Below, piece by piece: positions 1 through 8,931 of a DNA stretch of 64,000 bases. The notes beneath the pieces were generated by a model. It was given only the letters and a program-made list of their open reading frames with translations. It was not told where the DNA came from and ran no database searches. The stretch spans positions 2,984,572 to 3,048,571 of the forward strand of contig NZ_CP022390.1 in NCBI RefSeq assembly GCF_003076515.1, given 5' to 3'. The DNA is from Alcaligenes aquatilis (GTDB lineage Bacteria; Pseudomonadota; Gammaproteobacteria; Burkholderiales; Burkholderiaceae_B). How positions within the stretch are numbered: position 1 is the stretch's first letter; each line of letters opens with the position of its first letter. The translations under genes were made by a program, and so were the position numbers.

Positions 1-146
1 ACAAAGAAATGGTTCTGCCAGGCGACAACATTTCGATGAAAGTGTCCCTGATCGCTCCTATCGCCATGGAAGAAGGTCTGCGCTTCGCTATTCGCGAAGG
101 CGGCCGTACCGTTGGCGCTGGCGTGGTTGCAAAAATCATCAAGTAA
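1..146 (+). CDS. tuf: Elongation factor Tu, C-terminal end (5' truncated by window)
   Basis: The window opens inside this gene. The frame starting at base 3 reads KEMVLPGDN and ends [10 protein letters not shown] before TAA at 144-146, which is the conserved C-terminal beta-barrel of EF-Tu, the GTPase that delivers aminoacyl-tRNA to the ribosome. Only about 47 residues are present. It lies 146 bases upstream of rpsJ on the same strand, the usual tuf-rpsJ arrangement of Betaproteobacteria. Confidence 0.96.
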   Translation, partial: KEMVLPGDNISMKVSLIAPIAMEEGLRFAIREGGRTVGAGVVAKIIK

Positions 147-292
147 TAAGCCTTGATCGCGGTGTGAAGGTGCAAACCTTCCCGCCGCGTCTTTGCTACC
201 CCCAAAAGGGGTGCTTTTTAGTCAGAGTTTCTTCGAGCAATTGATAAGCTCAGTCAAAAAGCCCCCACTTATATCGTTCTTTAGGATTACCC

Positions 293-604
293 ATGAAAAA
301 CCAGAAAATCCGCATCCGTCTGAAGGCTTACGATTACAAGTTGATCGATCAGTCTGCTGCTGAGATCGTAGAAACCGCCAAGCGCACCGGCGCTGTTGTT
401 CGTGGTCCAGTACCACTGCCAACACGTATCCGTCGCTACGACATTCTGCGTTCGCCGCACGTCAACAAGACATCGCGCGATCAGTTTGAAATGCGTACCC
501 ACCAGCGCTTGATGGACATTGTCGATCCTACCGACAAGACCGTCGACGCTCTGATGCGTCTGGATTTGCCAGCCGGTGTTGACGTCGAAATCGCTCTGCA
601 GTAA
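293..604 (+). CDS. rpsJ: 30S ribosomal protein S10
   Basis: This 103-residue protein has the normal S10 length. It starts [19 protein letters not shown] and contains the S10 core [21 protein letters not shown]10 sits in the head of the small subunit and, as NusE, also takes part in transcription antitermination (family knowledge). It is normally the first gene of the S10 operon with rplC directly behind it. Here a strong intrinsic terminator and a two-gene ABC transporter come between, so rpsJ probably forms a short unit with tuf. Confidence 0.98.
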   Translation: MKNQKIRIRLKAYDYKLIDQSAAEIVETAKRTGAVVRGPVPLPTRIRRYDILRSPHVNKTSRDQFEMRTHQRLMDIVDPTDKTVDALMRLDLPAGVDVEIALQ

Positions 605-636
605 TTCTGCCTAGCTGTTCGAGATACATCGAAAGA

Positions 637-666
637 AACGCCATGCAACTGCATGGCGTTTTTTTT
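637..666 (+). terminator. Intrinsic terminator after rpsJ
   Basis: A perfect 10-bp stem (AACGCCATGC at 637-646 and GCATGGCGTT at 651-660) has a 4-nt loop and runs into eight T residues at 659-666. It lies 32 bases after the rpsJ stop and is as convincing as intrinsic terminators get. It implies that rpsJ is transcriptionally separated from rplC. Confidence 0.92.
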
Positions 667-875
667 CGTCTGTAGATTTGTTTCTGATGTAGAAGCGGAT
701 GCCGCGATTGCTCGATTCCCCTAAAAAGGACGATAGCCTTGCTCTTTGCCTCTTCGTGGCGCATTCATCACAGCATTGCTATTGGATAAAGGGGGGTTTG
801 GTATATTTTTTACGACCGGACACACTTTGACCCGGAAACAAATGCGACGATGTGCAGGCTTTAAGGAGGACAAGA

Positions 876-2810
876 ATGATAAATCGGAGACGAAAGCCGT
901 TCCTGGCCTGGTGGTATTTCCTGGCACTCTGGCTATGTCTGTGGGCAAGCAGTGCATCAGCGCAAGTGTGTGCGGACGACAAACCCATACGGCTGGCTGA
1001 TCTGAGCTGGGAAAGCGCAGCGTTTAGCACTGAGCTGTATCAGCAGATTCTGGAGAAGGCCTACGGCTGCAAGACGGAACGGGTGCCGGGTTCTTCGGCG
1101 GCTCTGGAAAGTGCCTTAGCTCAGAATGATATTCAGGTGATTGGCGAGATCTGGTCAGGACGCACAGAGATCATTGAAAAAGCCATTGAAGCCGGTCAGG
1201 TTCAGGTGCTGGGCAATACCTTAAAAGGCGGGGCTGAGCAGGGCTGGTATGTGCCAGACTATGTAGTCGATGGCGACTCTGCCAAGGGAATCAAGCCAGT
1301 GGCTCCTGATCTGCAGAAAGTTGAGGATTTGGGACGCTACGCCGCCGTCTTTAGTGATCCGGAGCAACCTGACAAGGGCCGCTTCTATAACTGTCCGTCC
1401 GGCTGGGTGTGTGAAACGTTCAATAGCCGCCTATTTGATCTTTATGGCCTGGGCGAACACTATCAGAATTTCCGACCCGGTACGGGTGCGGCGCTGGATG
1501 CGGCAATCAGTGCCGCCTATGACAGACGTGAGCCAATCCTGTTCTATTACTGGCAGCCTGCGGGCCTGATGGCGAAATACTCCTTCAAGAAGTTAGCCAG
1601 TGCGCCTTTCAATGAAACCTGCTGGAAGGCGGCTGTCTCAGGCAAGGGCGAGATTTGTCCTACGGATTTCATCTTGGCCAATATAGGGGTTGCGGTTTCC
1701 ACCCCTTTCGTGGAGTCTCACCCCGAGCTGGTGGCCTTGTTTGAAAAGATCCAGTTGGAGCCAGAGCAGATGAACCAGATCATTTTGGGCATGACGGAAG
1801 GTGGGCAGAACGCCAGCACGCAGGTACAAAAATTCCTGAAAGAGAATGCAGAGCAATGGCGTCAGTGGATGCCAATGGCCCAGGCAGATCGCTTGCAGGC
1901 AGCTTTGGAACCTCAGTCAATACAGCCGGTAGCCGCAGCGCAGTCCCGCTTCTTCCCGGAGTGGTCAGCTGCAGATTGGGTGAATCGTCAGTTGTTGGTT
2001 GCCGTGCAAGATTGGGGGACAGGCTTTCGCCAGATCAGTTCGTGGATTCTGACATATGCCATCTTGCCGGTAGAACGCGCTTTGCAACAGGTGCCTGCCT
2101 GGGCGATTCTGGCTTTGACCGGCTTGTTGGCCTGGTGGGGACAGCGTCGCTTTCTGCCCGTTTTGCTGTATGTGGGGGGCTTGTACTTGATAGGCGCCAT
2201 GGGCCTGTGGGACAAGCTGATGCAAACTTTCACCCTGGTTTTGGTGGCAACTGTTTTCTCTGTCCTGATCGGTGTCCCGGTGGGTATTCTGAGTGCCCGC
2301 AGCCGTCTGCTTAGAAAAGTGCTGACGCCTGTGCTGGATGTCATGCAGACCATGCCCAGCTTCGTGTATCTGATTCCGGTGCTGATGTTGTTTGGCCTAG
2401 GTAAAGTACCTGCGGTTCTTGCCACTGTTGTGTATGCCGTTCCTCCCTTGATTCGCCTGACCAGTTTGGGCTTGCAACAGGTGGACAAGCATGTGATGGA
2501 GGCGGCACAAGCCTATGGGGTTACGCGTTGGCAAATGCTGATTAAAGTGACCCTGCCTCTGGCACGTCCCAGCATTATGGCGGGCATTAATCAAACTACG
2601 ATGATGGCACTGTCCATGGTGGTGGTCGCTTCCATGATTGGCGCCCAAGGTTTGGGTGAAGACGTACTGGCCGGCATTCAGACCCTGGATATAGGGCGTG
2701 GCTTGCAGGCGGGAGTAGCGATCGTGATCCTGGCTATTGTTATTGACCGAATCTCTCAATCCTTTGGTCGCTCCCAGCGTCATCGTCGCAAGGTCAGGAG
2801 GCAAGCATGA
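876..2810 (+). CDS. Glycine betaine/proline-type ABC transporter: fused substrate-binding and permease protein
   Basis: About 644 residues. I chose ATG 876 over an in-frame ATG at 852 because AAGGAGG at 863-869 sits at the right distance from it. The N-terminus is a signal peptide (INRRRKPFLAWWYF, ending ASSASAQV). Residues about 30-315 are an OpuAC/ProX-type binding domain. Residues about 390-640 are a ProW-type permease with the EAA loop EAAQAYGVTRWQMLIKVTLP. The two functions are usually separate proteins, and here the binding domain precedes the permease. It overlaps the ATPase gene by 4 bases (ATGA). An extended -10 candidate (TGG then TATATT, 802-807) lies upstream. A quaternary ammonium compatible solute is the likely substrate, inferred from family only. 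Confidence 0.88.
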   Translation: MINRRRKPFLAWWYFLALWLCLWASSASAQVCADDKPIRLADLSWESAAFSTELYQQILEKAYGCKTERVPGSSAALESALAQNDIQVIGEIWSGRTEIIEKAIEAGQVQVLGNTLKGGAEQGWYVPDYVVDGDSAKGIKPVAPDLQKVEDLGRYAAVFSDPEQPDKGRFYNCPSGWVCETFNSRLFDLYGLGEHYQNFRPGTGAALDAAISAAYDRREPILFYYWQPAGLMAKYSFKKLASAPFNETCWKAAVSGKGEICPTDFILANIGVAVSTPFVESHPELVALFEKIQLEPEQMNQIILGMTEGGQNASTQVQKFLKENAEQWRQWMPMAQADRLQAALEPQSIQPVAAAQSRFFPEWSAADWVNRQLLVAVQDWGTGFRQISSWILTYAILPVERALQQVPAWAILALTGLLAWWGQRRFLPVLLYVGGLYLIGAMGLWDKLMQTFTLVLVATVFSVLIGVPVGILSARSRLLRKVLTPVLDVMQTMPSFVYLIPVLMLFGLGKVPAVLATVVYAVPPLIRLTSLGLQQVDKHVMEAAQAYGVTRWQMLIKVTLPLARPSIMAGINQTTMMALSMVVVASMIGAQGLGEDVLAGIQTLDIGRGLQAGVAIVILAIVIDRISQSFGRSQRHRRKVRRQA

Positions 2811-3649
2811 ATACCATACCTACCCCCTCGGGCGAGCAGACCTGCAAGATAGAGTTGCGAGATGTCTATAAAGTCTTTGGCAGCCGGGCGACGGAAGCGG
2901 TGGCGTTGTTAAAGCAGGGGGCCGACAAACAGGCCGTACAAAAGCAGACGGATTGCATTGTGGGGCTGGCAGGTGTGGATGCCTGTTTTCCTGCGCAGCA
3001 GATTTCCTGCGTGATGGGCTTATCCGGTTCAGGTAAATCCACCCTGGTGCGTCACATTAACCGCCTGATCGATCCAAGCGCCGGGCAGGTGTTGGTAGAC
3101 GGGCAGGACATATTGCAGCTGGACTTGGCCCGCTTGCGGCAATTTCGCCGCTATGGAATCAGCATGGTCTTTCAGGCCTTTGGTTTGCTGCCCCATTTAA
3201 CAGTGGTGGAGAACGTTGCTTTCGGCCTTGAGGTACGGGGCGACAAACGCTCGCAAGCCAGGGAGCAGGCTCGGCAATGGTTGGAGCGTGTGGGTTTGCA
3301 CGACTATGCCGATAACTACCCCGATGAATTGTCAGGGGGGATGCAGCAACGGGTCGGTCTGGCACGTGCCTTGGCTGTGGATGCCGACATCCTGCTGATG
3401 GACGAGGCCTTCTCGGCGCTGGACCCCTTGATTCGCTACGAGATGCAGGACGAGCTGTTACGCCTGCAAAGCAGCCTGAACAAAACCATCATCTTTATTA
3501 CGCATGATATTGATGAGGCATTGCGCTTGGGTCAGCATATTGTGGTGTTGCGCGAGGGCAGGGTGGAACAAAGCGGTACTCCGGCTCAAATTCGTGATGA
3601 ACCAGTGAACGAATACGTCGCCCGTTTTGTGAATAAGGCACATCAATAG
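2807..3649 (+). CDS. proV: Glycine betaine/proline-type ABC transporter ATP-binding protein
   Basis: 280 residues with Walker A GLSGSGKST, signature LSGGMQQRVGLARAL and Walker B ILLMDEAFSALDP, followed by the H-loop ITHDIDEALRLG. The N-terminal segment before Walker A (ACFPAQQISCVMGLSG) is typical of the ProV/OpuAA branch. It lacks the C-terminal CBS pair of the roughly 400-residue E. coli ProV, so osmotic sensing through CBS domains is not expected. It is translationally coupled to the fused binding/permease gene by an ATGA overlap, so the two genes make a complete importer. Confidence 0.9.
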   Translation: MNTIPTPSGEQTCKIELRDVYKVFGSRATEAVALLKQGADKQAVQKQTDCIVGLAGVDACFPAQQISCVMGLSGSGKSTLVRHINRLIDPSAGQVLVDGQDILQLDLARLRQFRRYGISMVFQAFGLLPHLTVVENVAFGLEVRGDKRSQAREQARQWLERVGLHDYADNYPDELSGGMQQRVGLARALAVDADILLMDEAFSALDPLIRYEMQDELLRLQSSLNKTIIFITHDIDEALRLGQHIVVLREGRVEQSGTPAQIRDEPVNEYVARFVNKAHQ

Positions 3650-3675
3650 AAAATTGATCATGAATCAATTTTTCT
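3648..3675 (+). terminator. Probable terminator after proV
   Basis: An imperfect hairpin overlaps the proV stop: AGAAAATTGAT (3648-3658) pairs with ATCAATTTTTCT (3664-3675) with one bulged T and a 5-nt loop. It is A/T-rich and ends in a T tract, so it is weaker than the rpsJ terminator but correctly placed. Confidence 0.55.
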
Positions 3676-3759
3676 GATCGTGACTGCATAGCCACGACGG
3701 CCAAATCCGAAAAAACTGTTGTCAATCAAGCAGTTTAGGGCAGATTTTTGCAGTAAATC

Positions 3760-3789
3760 TTGCTTGGCTTTACAGCCGCGTGCTATATT
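3760..3789 (+). promoter_or_regulatory. Candidate sigma-70 promoter for the rplC-rpsQ block
   Basis: TTGCTT (3760-3765), an 18-bp spacer and TATATT (3784-3789), the -10 preceded by TGC (extended -10). It is about 100 bases upstream of rplC. The spc block further on has a similar arrangement (TTGTTT, 17 bp, TGC-TAGTAT). Together with the terminators after rpsJ and proV, this supports independent transcription of the S10 block. Confidence 0.55.
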
Positions 3790-3797
3790 TACTAGCT

Positions 3798-3817
3798 TAG
3801 CCAAAAAGTTTTGGCTA
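3798..3817 (+). promoter_or_regulatory. Perfect hairpin at the predicted 5' end of the rplC transcript
   Basis: TAGCCAAAA (3798-3806) and TTTTGGCTA (3809-3817) form a perfect 9-bp inverted repeat with a 2-base centre. It starts close to the expected transcription start of the promoter at 3760-3789. It could protect the mRNA 5' end, serve as a regulatory leader, or be a protein-binding palindrome; the sequence does not decide. Confidence 0.5.
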
Positions 3818-3889
3818 TGGTCGTCGCGCAAATCATTGCGTGTACTCTCAGTTAGCCCTGACCAATCGTAGTCAGGAATGGAGAAAACG

Positions 3890-4564
3890 ATGTCGAACTC
3901 GACACCTACGCCTGCCGCGTGGCGGCTGGGCCTTGTTGGGCGTAAAGTTGGCATGACCCGTGTGTTTACAGAGGAAGGCGAGTCCATCCCTGTGACCGTG
4001 CTGGACGTGTCCAACAACCGCATCACCCAGGTCAAGACGCCCGCAGTTGACGGTTACGCCGCTGTACAGGTTGCCTTTGGCACCCGTCGTGCAACACGCG
4101 TTACCAAGCCCCAGGCAGGGCACTATGCAAAAGCTGGCGTTGAAGCTGGCAGCATCCTGAAAGAATTCCGCCTCGACCCCGCTGCTATCGCCGAGCTTTC
4201 CGCCGGTTCCGTAGTTGCTGTGGAAAGCATTTTCGAAGCGGGTCAGAAGGTTGACGTTACGGGCACTACGATTGGTAAAGGCTTTGCCGGTACCATCAAA
4301 CGCCACAATTTTGGCGGCCAGCGTAACAGCCACGGTAACTCGCGCTCGCACCGCGTACCCGGTTCCATTGGTCAAGCCCAGGATCCAGGCCGTGTGTTCA
4401 AAGGTAAAAAAATGTCGGGCCATATGGGTGATGTTACCCGTACGGTTCAGAATCTTGACGTGATCCGCGTCGACGCCGAGCGTGGCTTGTTGTTGGTCCG
4501 GGGCGCTGTCCCAGGTCACAAGAATGCCAATATCGTTGTGCGCCCTGCTGTGAAAGGAGCCTAA
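3890..4564 (+). CDS. rplC: 50S ribosomal protein L3
   Basis: About 224 residues from ATG 3890. I preferred this to the in-frame ATG at 3878 because GGAG at 3879-3882 gives a normal spacing to 3890. The N-terminus has a short extension ([10 protein letters not shown]) before [14 protein letters not shown]. The L3 hallmark [19 protein letters not shown] is present. L3 binds 23S rRNA near the peptidyl transferase centre and starts 50S assembly (family knowledge). It is first in a tightly packed ten-gene block. Confidence 0.97.
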   Translation: MSNSTPTPAAWRLGLVGRKVGMTRVFTEEGESIPVTVLDVSNNRITQVKTPAVDGYAAVQVAFGTRRATRVTKPQAGHYAKAGVEAGSILKEFRLDPAAIAELSAGSVVAVESIFEAGQKVDVTGTTIGKGFAGTIKRHNFGGQRNSHGNSRSHRVPGSIGQAQDPGRVFKGKKMSGHMGDVTRTVQNLDVIRVDAERGLLLVRGAVPGHKNANIVVRPAVKGA

Positions 4565-4567
4565 TCC

Positions 4568-5188
4568 ATGGAACTGAAGCTCCTGAACGAACAAGGCCAA
4601 GCTGCATCCACATTGCAGGCCAACGAAACCGTTTTCGGTCGTGAATTCAACGAAGCTCTGGTTCACCAGATCGTTGTTGCATACCAGTCCAATGCTCGCA
4701 GCGGTAACAGCAAGCAATTGACTCGTGCCGAAGTCAACCACAGCACCAAAAAGCCATGGCGCCAAAAAGGCACTGGCCGTGCTCGTGCTGGTATGACATC
4801 CTCGCCCGTGTGGCGTGGAGGCGGTCGTGCATTCCCCAACACCGGTGAAGAAAACTACACGCACAAGGTCAACAAGAAGATGTACCGCGCCGGTATCAGC
4901 GCGATTCTGTCTCAGTTGGTCCGTGACGAGCGTCTGTTGGTTGTTGATTCCTTCACTCTGGAAGCACCCAAGACTCGTCTGGCAGCCAACAAGCTGAAAG
5001 ACCTGGGCCTGGAATCCGTGCTGATCATCACCGACGCGCTGGACGAGAACGTGTACTTGGCTACGCGTAACCTGCCTCACGTTGCTGTGGTTGAGCCACG
5101 CTACGCTGACCCGCTGTCCCTGATCCACTACAAAAAAGTGTTGGTCACCAAAGCGGCTGTCGCTCAGTTTGAGGAGATGTTGGGATGA
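4568..5188 (+). CDS. rplD: 50S ribosomal protein L4
   Basis: 206 residues, the usual L4 length. The conserved [20 protein letters not shown] segment corresponds to the loop that reaches into the exit tunnel. It starts 3 bases after rplC and overlaps rplW by 4 bases. In E. coli L4 represses its own operon through a leader upstream of rpsJ; here the operon head lies at rplC, so any such control would need a different leader. Confidence 0.97.
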   Translation: MELKLLNEQGQAASTLQANETVFGREFNEALVHQIVVAYQSNARSGNSKQLTRAEVNHSTKKPWRQKGTGRARAGMTSSPVWRGGGRAFPNTGEENYTHKVNKKMYRAGISAILSQLVRDERLLVVDSFTLEAPKTRLAANKLKDLGLESVLIITDALDENVYLATRNLPHVAVVEPRYADPLSLIHYKKVLVTKAAVAQFEEMLG

Positions 5189-5481
5189 ACGCCGAACGTC
5201 TATTGCAAGTCATTCTGGCTCCTGTCGTGACTGAAAAAGCCACGTACGTTGCCGAAAAAAATCAGCAAATCGCTTTCCGCGTCGCTCCTGATGCTACCAA
5301 GCCTGAAATCAAAGCTGCTATTGAACTGCTGTTCAAGGTAGAAGTTGAGTCGGTGCAGGTGCTCAATCAGAAGGGCAAAGAAAAGCGCTTTGGCCGTTTC
5401 ATGGGTCGCCGCCGCAGTGTGCGCAAGGCATATGTCTCGCTCAAGCCCGGTCAGGAACTCGACTTTTCTGAGGTGAACTAA
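5185..5481 (+). CDS. rplW: 50S ribosomal protein L23
   Basis: 98 residues. It contains [20 protein letters not shown] and [14 protein letters not shown], conserved in L23. L23 lies at the polypeptide exit and docks trigger factor and SRP (family knowledge). The start overlaps the rplD stop (ATGA), implying translational coupling. Confidence 0.97.
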   Translation: MNAERLLQVILAPVVTEKATYVAEKNQQIAFRVAPDATKPEIKAAIELLFKVEVESVQVLNQKGKEKRFGRFMGRRRSVRKAYVSLKPGQELDFSEVN

Positions 5482-5482
5482 T

Positions 5483-6310
5483 ATGGCATTGGTAAAAGTA
5501 AAACCAACGTCGCCAGGTCGCCGTGGCATGATCAAAGTAGTTCACCCTGAACTGCACAAAGGCGCTCCTTACGCGGCTTTGCTGGAAAAGAAATCCAGCA
5601 GTGCTGGCCGTAACAACAACGGCCACATCACGGTTCGTCACCGTGGCGGCGGTCACAAGCAGCACTACCGTATTGTCGACTTCCGTCGCAACAAAGACGG
5701 TATTCCTGCGAAAGTAGAACGTCTGGAATACGACCCTAACCGCAGCGCTCACATCGCATTGGTGTGCTACGCAGACGGCGAGCGTCGTTACATCATCGCC
5801 CCTCGTGGTCTGGCAGTGGGTGCAACGGTTGTCTCTGGCGCGGAAGCTCCTATCCGTTCCGGCAACACTTTGCCTATCCGCAACATTCCTGTGGGTCAAA
5901 CCATTCACTGCATCGAGATGCTGCCTGGTAAGGGTGCTCAAATCGCTCGTTCCGCTGGTGGTTCCGCTGTGTTGCTGGCTCGTGAAGGCACGTACGCTCA
6001 AGTACGTCTGCGTTCCGGTGAAGTTCGCCGCATCCACATCGACTGCCGCGCCACGATTGGCGAAGTCAGCAACCACGATCACAGCCTGCGTCAAATCGGT
6101 AAAGCCGGTGCTGTTCGCTGGCGTGGTATTCGTCCTACCGTTCGCGGTGTGGCGATGAACCCAGTCGATCACCCGCACGGTGGTGGTGAAGGTCGTACGG
6201 GTGAAGGCCGTGAGCCAGTCAGCCCATGGGGTACGCCTGCCAAGGGCTACCGCACCCGTCGTAACAAGCGCACAGACAACATGATTGTTTCGCGCCGTAA
6301 GCGCAAGTAA
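5483..6310 (+). CDS. rplB: 50S ribosomal protein L2
   Basis: 275 residues. The C-terminal hallmark [20 protein letters not shown] contains the conserved histidine-glycine loop near the peptidyl transferase centre. L2 binds 23S rRNA and is needed for subunit joining and peptide-bond formation (family knowledge). It starts one base after the rplW stop. Confidence 0.98.
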   Translation: MALVKVKPTSPGRRGMIKVVHPELHKGAPYAALLEKKSSSAGRNNNGHITVRHRGGGHKQHYRIVDFRRNKDGIPAKVERLEYDPNRSAHIALVCYADGERRYIIAPRGLAVGATVVSGAEAPIRSGNTLPIRNIPVGQTIHCIEMLPGKGAQIARSAGGSAVLLAREGTYAQVRLRSGEVRRIHIDCRATIGEVSNHDHSLRQIGKAGAVRWRGIRPTVRGVAMNPVDHPHGGGEGRTGEGREPVSPWGTPAKGYRTRRNKRTDNMIVSRRKRK

Positions 6311-6322
6311 GGGGCGAACACT

Positions 6323-6598
6323 ATGTCACGTTCGATTAAAAAAGGCCCATTCGTTGATGCTCACCTGATCAAAAAGGTTGACGCAGCCGTTGTGGGTAAC
6401 GACAAGCGACCAATCAAAACCTGGTCGCGCCGCTCTACCATCCTGCCCGAGTTCATTGGGCTGACGATTGCCGTTCACAATGGCCGTCAACACATTCCCG
6501 TTTACATCAACGAGAACATGGTTGGCCACAAGCTCGGCGAGTTCGCTTTGACCCGTACGTTCAAGGGTCACGCTGCGGACAAAAAGGCCCGGAGATAA
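6323..6598 (+). CDS. rpsS: 30S ribosomal protein S19
   Basis: 91 residues beginning [19 protein letters not shown], with the typical [19 protein letters not shown] and the C-terminal [21 protein letters not shown]19 sits in the 30S head and forms a complex with S13 (family knowledge). It is 12 bases after rplB. Confidence 0.98.
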   Translation: MSRSIKKGPFVDAHLIKKVDAAVVGNDKRPIKTWSRRSTILPEFIGLTIAVHNGRQHIPVYINENMVGHKLGEFALTRTFKGHAADKKARR

Positions 6599-6601
6599 GT
6601 G

Positions 6602-6931
6602 ATGGAAACTACAGCAATTATTCGTGGAGTCCATATTTCGGCGCAAAAAGCACGTCTGGTTGCGGACATGGTCCGCGGCAAGTCCGTCGCTCACGCTCTG
6701 AATACGCTGACTTTCACTCCTAAGAAAGCCGCTGGCATCATCAAGAAAGCTCTGGAATCGGCTATTGCCAACGCTGAGCACAATGACGGCGCCGATATCG
6801 ACGAACTGAAAGTCACCTCCATTTACGTGGACAAGGCTCAGTCGTTGAAGCGTTTTTCTGCACGAGCCAAAGGCCGCGGTAACCGTATTGAGAAGCAGAC
6901 TTGCCACATTGTGGTCAAAGTCGGCGCTTAA
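6602..6931 (+). CDS. rplV: 50S ribosomal protein L22
   Basis: 109 residues from ATG 6602. A GTG directly before it (6599) would add one residue, but [20 protein letters not shown] aligns naturally with L22 N-termini. Its extended beta-hairpin, including [20 protein letters not shown], lines the exit tunnel (family knowledge). It follows the rpsS stop almost directly, so the two are probably coupled. Confidence 0.97.
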   Translation: METTAIIRGVHISAQKARLVADMVRGKSVAHALNTLTFTPKKAAGIIKKALESAIANAEHNDGADIDELKVTSIYVDKAQSLKRFSARAKGRGNRIEKQTCHIVVKVGA

Positions 6932-6940
6932 GGAGTCACA

Positions 6941-7714
6941 ATGGGACAGAAAATCCACCCAATTGGGTTCCGCCTGGCTGTTAACCGTAACTGGAGCTCG
7001 CGTTGGTACGCTGACGGTGCTGAGTTCGGTACGATGTTGGCTGATGACATCCGTGTGCGCGAATACCTGAAACGCAAGCTGAAAAGCGCGTCCGTTGGCC
7101 GTGTGGTCATCGAGCGTCCTGCCAAAAATGCTCGCATCACTATTTACTCGGCTCGTCCTGGTGTAGTGATCGGCAAGCGCGGCGAGGACATCGAAAGCCT
7201 GAAGGCTGACCTGCAGCGACTGTTGGGCGTGCCCGTGCACGTTAACATCGAAGAAATTCGCAAACCTGAAACCGACGCTCAACTGATCGCCGACTCCATT
7301 GCTCAGCAATTGGAAAAGCGCATTATGTTCCGTCGTGCGATGAAGCGTTCCATGCAAAACGCCATGCGTCTGGGTGCCCAAGGCATCAAGATCATGAGCT
7401 CGGGTCGCTTGAACGGCATCGAAATCGCTCGTACCGAATGGTACCGCGAAGGCCGTGTGCCTCTGCACACCCTGCGCGCTAACATCGATTACGGCACTTC
7501 CGAAGCGCACACGACGTACGGGATCATCGGTATCAAGGTCTGGGTCTACAAGGGCGACATGCTGCCTAACGGCGAAATGCCTGTTGACACCGTAGCCCCT
7601 GAAGAGCGCCGCCCACGTCGTCCACGTGGTGACCGCCCTGAAAACCGCCGTCCAGGTGGTCGTGGCCGCGGTCCTCGTAAAGACGCTGCTCCTGCTGCGT
7701 CCGAAGGAGAATAA
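6941..7714 (+). CDS. rpsC: 30S ribosomal protein S3
   Basis: 257 residues, longer than the 233 of E. coli. It has a KH-type domain ([16 protein letters not shown]) and the S3 C-terminal domain ([20 protein letters not shown]). The last roughly 40 residues are a low-complexity Arg/Pro/Gly tail ([20 protein letters not shown]), which accounts for the extra length. S3 lies at the mRNA entry site and takes part in mRNA unwinding (family knowledge). Confidence 0.97.
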   Translation: MGQKIHPIGFRLAVNRNWSSRWYADGAEFGTMLADDIRVREYLKRKLKSASVGRVVIERPAKNARITIYSARPGVVIGKRGEDIESLKADLQRLLGVPVHVNIEEIRKPETDAQLIADSIAQQLEKRIMFRRAMKRSMQNAMRLGAQGIKIMSSGRLNGIEIARTEWYREGRVPLHTLRANIDYGTSEAHTTYGIIGIKVWVYKGDMLPNGEMPVDTVAPEERRPRRPRGDRPENRRPGGRGRGPRKDAAPAASEGE

Positions 7715-7717
7715 AAC

Positions 7718-8134
7718 ATGCTGCAACCTTCTCGCAGAAAGTACCGCAAAGAGCACAAAGGCCGTAATACCGGTCTGGCAACTCGCGGTGCGCAAGTTTC
7801 GTTTGGCGAATTTGGTCTGAAAGCCACTGACCGTGGCCGTCTGACTGCTCGCCAGATCGAAGCAGCACGTCGTGCAATTAACCGTCACATCAAACGTGGT
7901 GGCCGCATCTGGATCCGTATCTTCCCCGATAAGCCAATTTCGCAGAAACCTGCCGAAGTTCGTATGGGTAACGGTAAGGGTAATCCAGAGTTCTGGGTCG
8001 CTGAGATTCAACCAGGCAAGGTCCTGTACGAAATGGAAGGTGTTAGCGAAGAGCTGGCACGCGAGGCATTCCGTCTGGCCGCTGCCAAGCTGCCTATCTC
8101 GACGACGTTCGTAACGCGTCAGATCGGTGCTTAA
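7718..8134 (+). CDS. rplP: 50S ribosomal protein L16
   Basis: 138 residues starting [20 protein letters not shown], with the conserved [21 protein letters not shown]16 lies close to the A-site tRNA elbow and is needed late in 50S assembly (family knowledge). It is three bases after rpsC. Confidence 0.97.
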   Translation: MLQPSRRKYRKEHKGRNTGLATRGAQVSFGEFGLKATDRGRLTARQIEAARRAINRHIKRGGRIWIRIFPDKPISQKPAEVRMGNGKGNPEFWVAEIQPGKVLYEMEGVSEELAREAFRLAAAKLPISTTFVTRQIGA

Positions 8135-8143
8135 GGAGACGTC

Positions 8144-8335
8144 ATGAAAGCCAGCGAACTCCGTACTAAAGATGCCGCCGAGCTCCAGAAAGAGCTCGAG
8201 AGCCTGTTGAAAGCACAATTTAACCTGCGCATGCAGCGTGCTACTCAACAGCTTTCCAACACCAGCCAATTGGGCAAAGTACGTCGCGACATCGCTCGCG
8301 TCCGTACTGTCATGGCTGAGACCGCAGGAAAGTAA
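8144..8335 (+). CDS. rpmC: 50S ribosomal protein L29
   Basis: 63 residues beginning [20 protein letters not shown], the two-helix L29 fold, with [12 protein letters not shown] in the conserved centre. L29 neighbours L23 at the tunnel exit (family knowledge). A good ribosome-binding site (AAGGAGA) lies in the gap after rplP. Confidence 0.97.
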   Translation: MKASELRTKDAAELQKELESLLKAQFNLRMQRATQQLSNTSQLGKVRRDIARVRTVMAETAGK

Positions 8336-8336
8336 G

Positions 8337-8612
8337 ATGAGCGAAACTCAAACTACCGAAAAACGTCAACGTACCCTGATTGGTCAAGTTGTCAGCAACA
8401 AGATGGACAAAACTGTCGTCGTTCTGGTTGAACGCCGCGTTAAACATCCTTTGTATGGCAAGATCATCGTGCGCTCCAATAAGTACAAAGCGCATGACGA
8501 GACCAACCAGTGCAACGAAGGCGATACCGTTGAGATTACCGAAGGTCGTCCTATCAGCCGCAGCAAGTCCTGGACTGTTGTGCGTTTGATCGAAGCAGCC
8601 CGCGTGATCTAA
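8337..8612 (+). CDS. rpsQ: 30S ribosomal protein S17
   Basis: 91 residues starting at ATG 8337, one base after the rpmC stop. The reading frame stays open further upstream, but [20 protein letters not shown] is the recognisable N-terminus. [20 protein letters not shown] is the OB-fold core that binds 16S rRNA (family knowledge). In most bacteria rplN follows directly; here a strong terminator and about 50 kb intervene. Confidence 0.97.
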   Translation: MSETQTTEKRQRTLIGQVVSNKMDKTVVVLVERRVKHPLYGKIIVRSNKYKAHDETNQCNEGDTVEITEGRPISRSKSWTVVRLIEAARVI

Positions 8613-8655
8613 ACGCTTGCTCAGATGCCAGGCTCCGGTCTGGCTCTGGTAAGTC

Positions 8656-8692
8656 AAAAAACCCCGATCTGTTTACAGATTGGGGTTTTTTT
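8656..8692 (+). terminator. Intrinsic terminator after rpsQ
   Basis: CCCCGATCTG (8662-8671) pairs with CAGATTGGGG (8676-8685) including one G-T pair, with loop TTTA. An A tract comes before the stem and a run of seven T residues follows it. This closes the S10 block 44 bases after the rpsQ stop. Confidence 0.93.
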
Positions 8693-8931
8693 ATGCCCGG
8701 CTGTTTGCCGACGGGTGCTGGAAGATCAGGATGACCGTATGGTGTGCGTGGTGCTGGCATGAAGGCTGGAACTAGCGTGTGTTTTTGAGTGCCCGTGGGA
8801 TTCACTCCTGCCTGGGCAGCAGGGCATCTTGCGCAGGACATTGACTCGACCCTCTGGTTCGAGCCATTTACCCGCGTAGATGATTGGGCTGAAAACAGAG
8901 GCTAGTTGCCGCCGTAAGTCGTACTCGAGAC
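8693..8931. other. Intergenic stretch without a recognisable gene
   Basis: The gap between rpsQ and the AraC-family gene is about 320 bases. Its first part holds the rpsQ terminator. In the remaining roughly 240 bases I see no credible ORF, RNA gene or repeat. Short frames on both strands have no ribosome-binding site and no recognisable protein content. Confidence 0.5.

Noticed and set aside
200..218. CCCC-AAAA-GGGG hairpin followed by TGCTTTTT between tuf and rpsJ
   Set aside because: The stem is only 4-5 bp and separated from the T run. It is too weak to call a terminator, and tuf-rpsJ are usually co-transcribed.
6326..8269. A 647-codon open frame on the minus strand across rpsS to rpmC
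   Set aside because: It lies entirely opposite highly expressed ribosomal genes whose codon bias keeps antisense frames open. No recognisable protein motif and no start context. Similar long antisense frames over rplC-rplD (3872-5128), rplF-rpsE (60363-61868) and the adhesin repeats (49743-51440) were rejected for the same reason.
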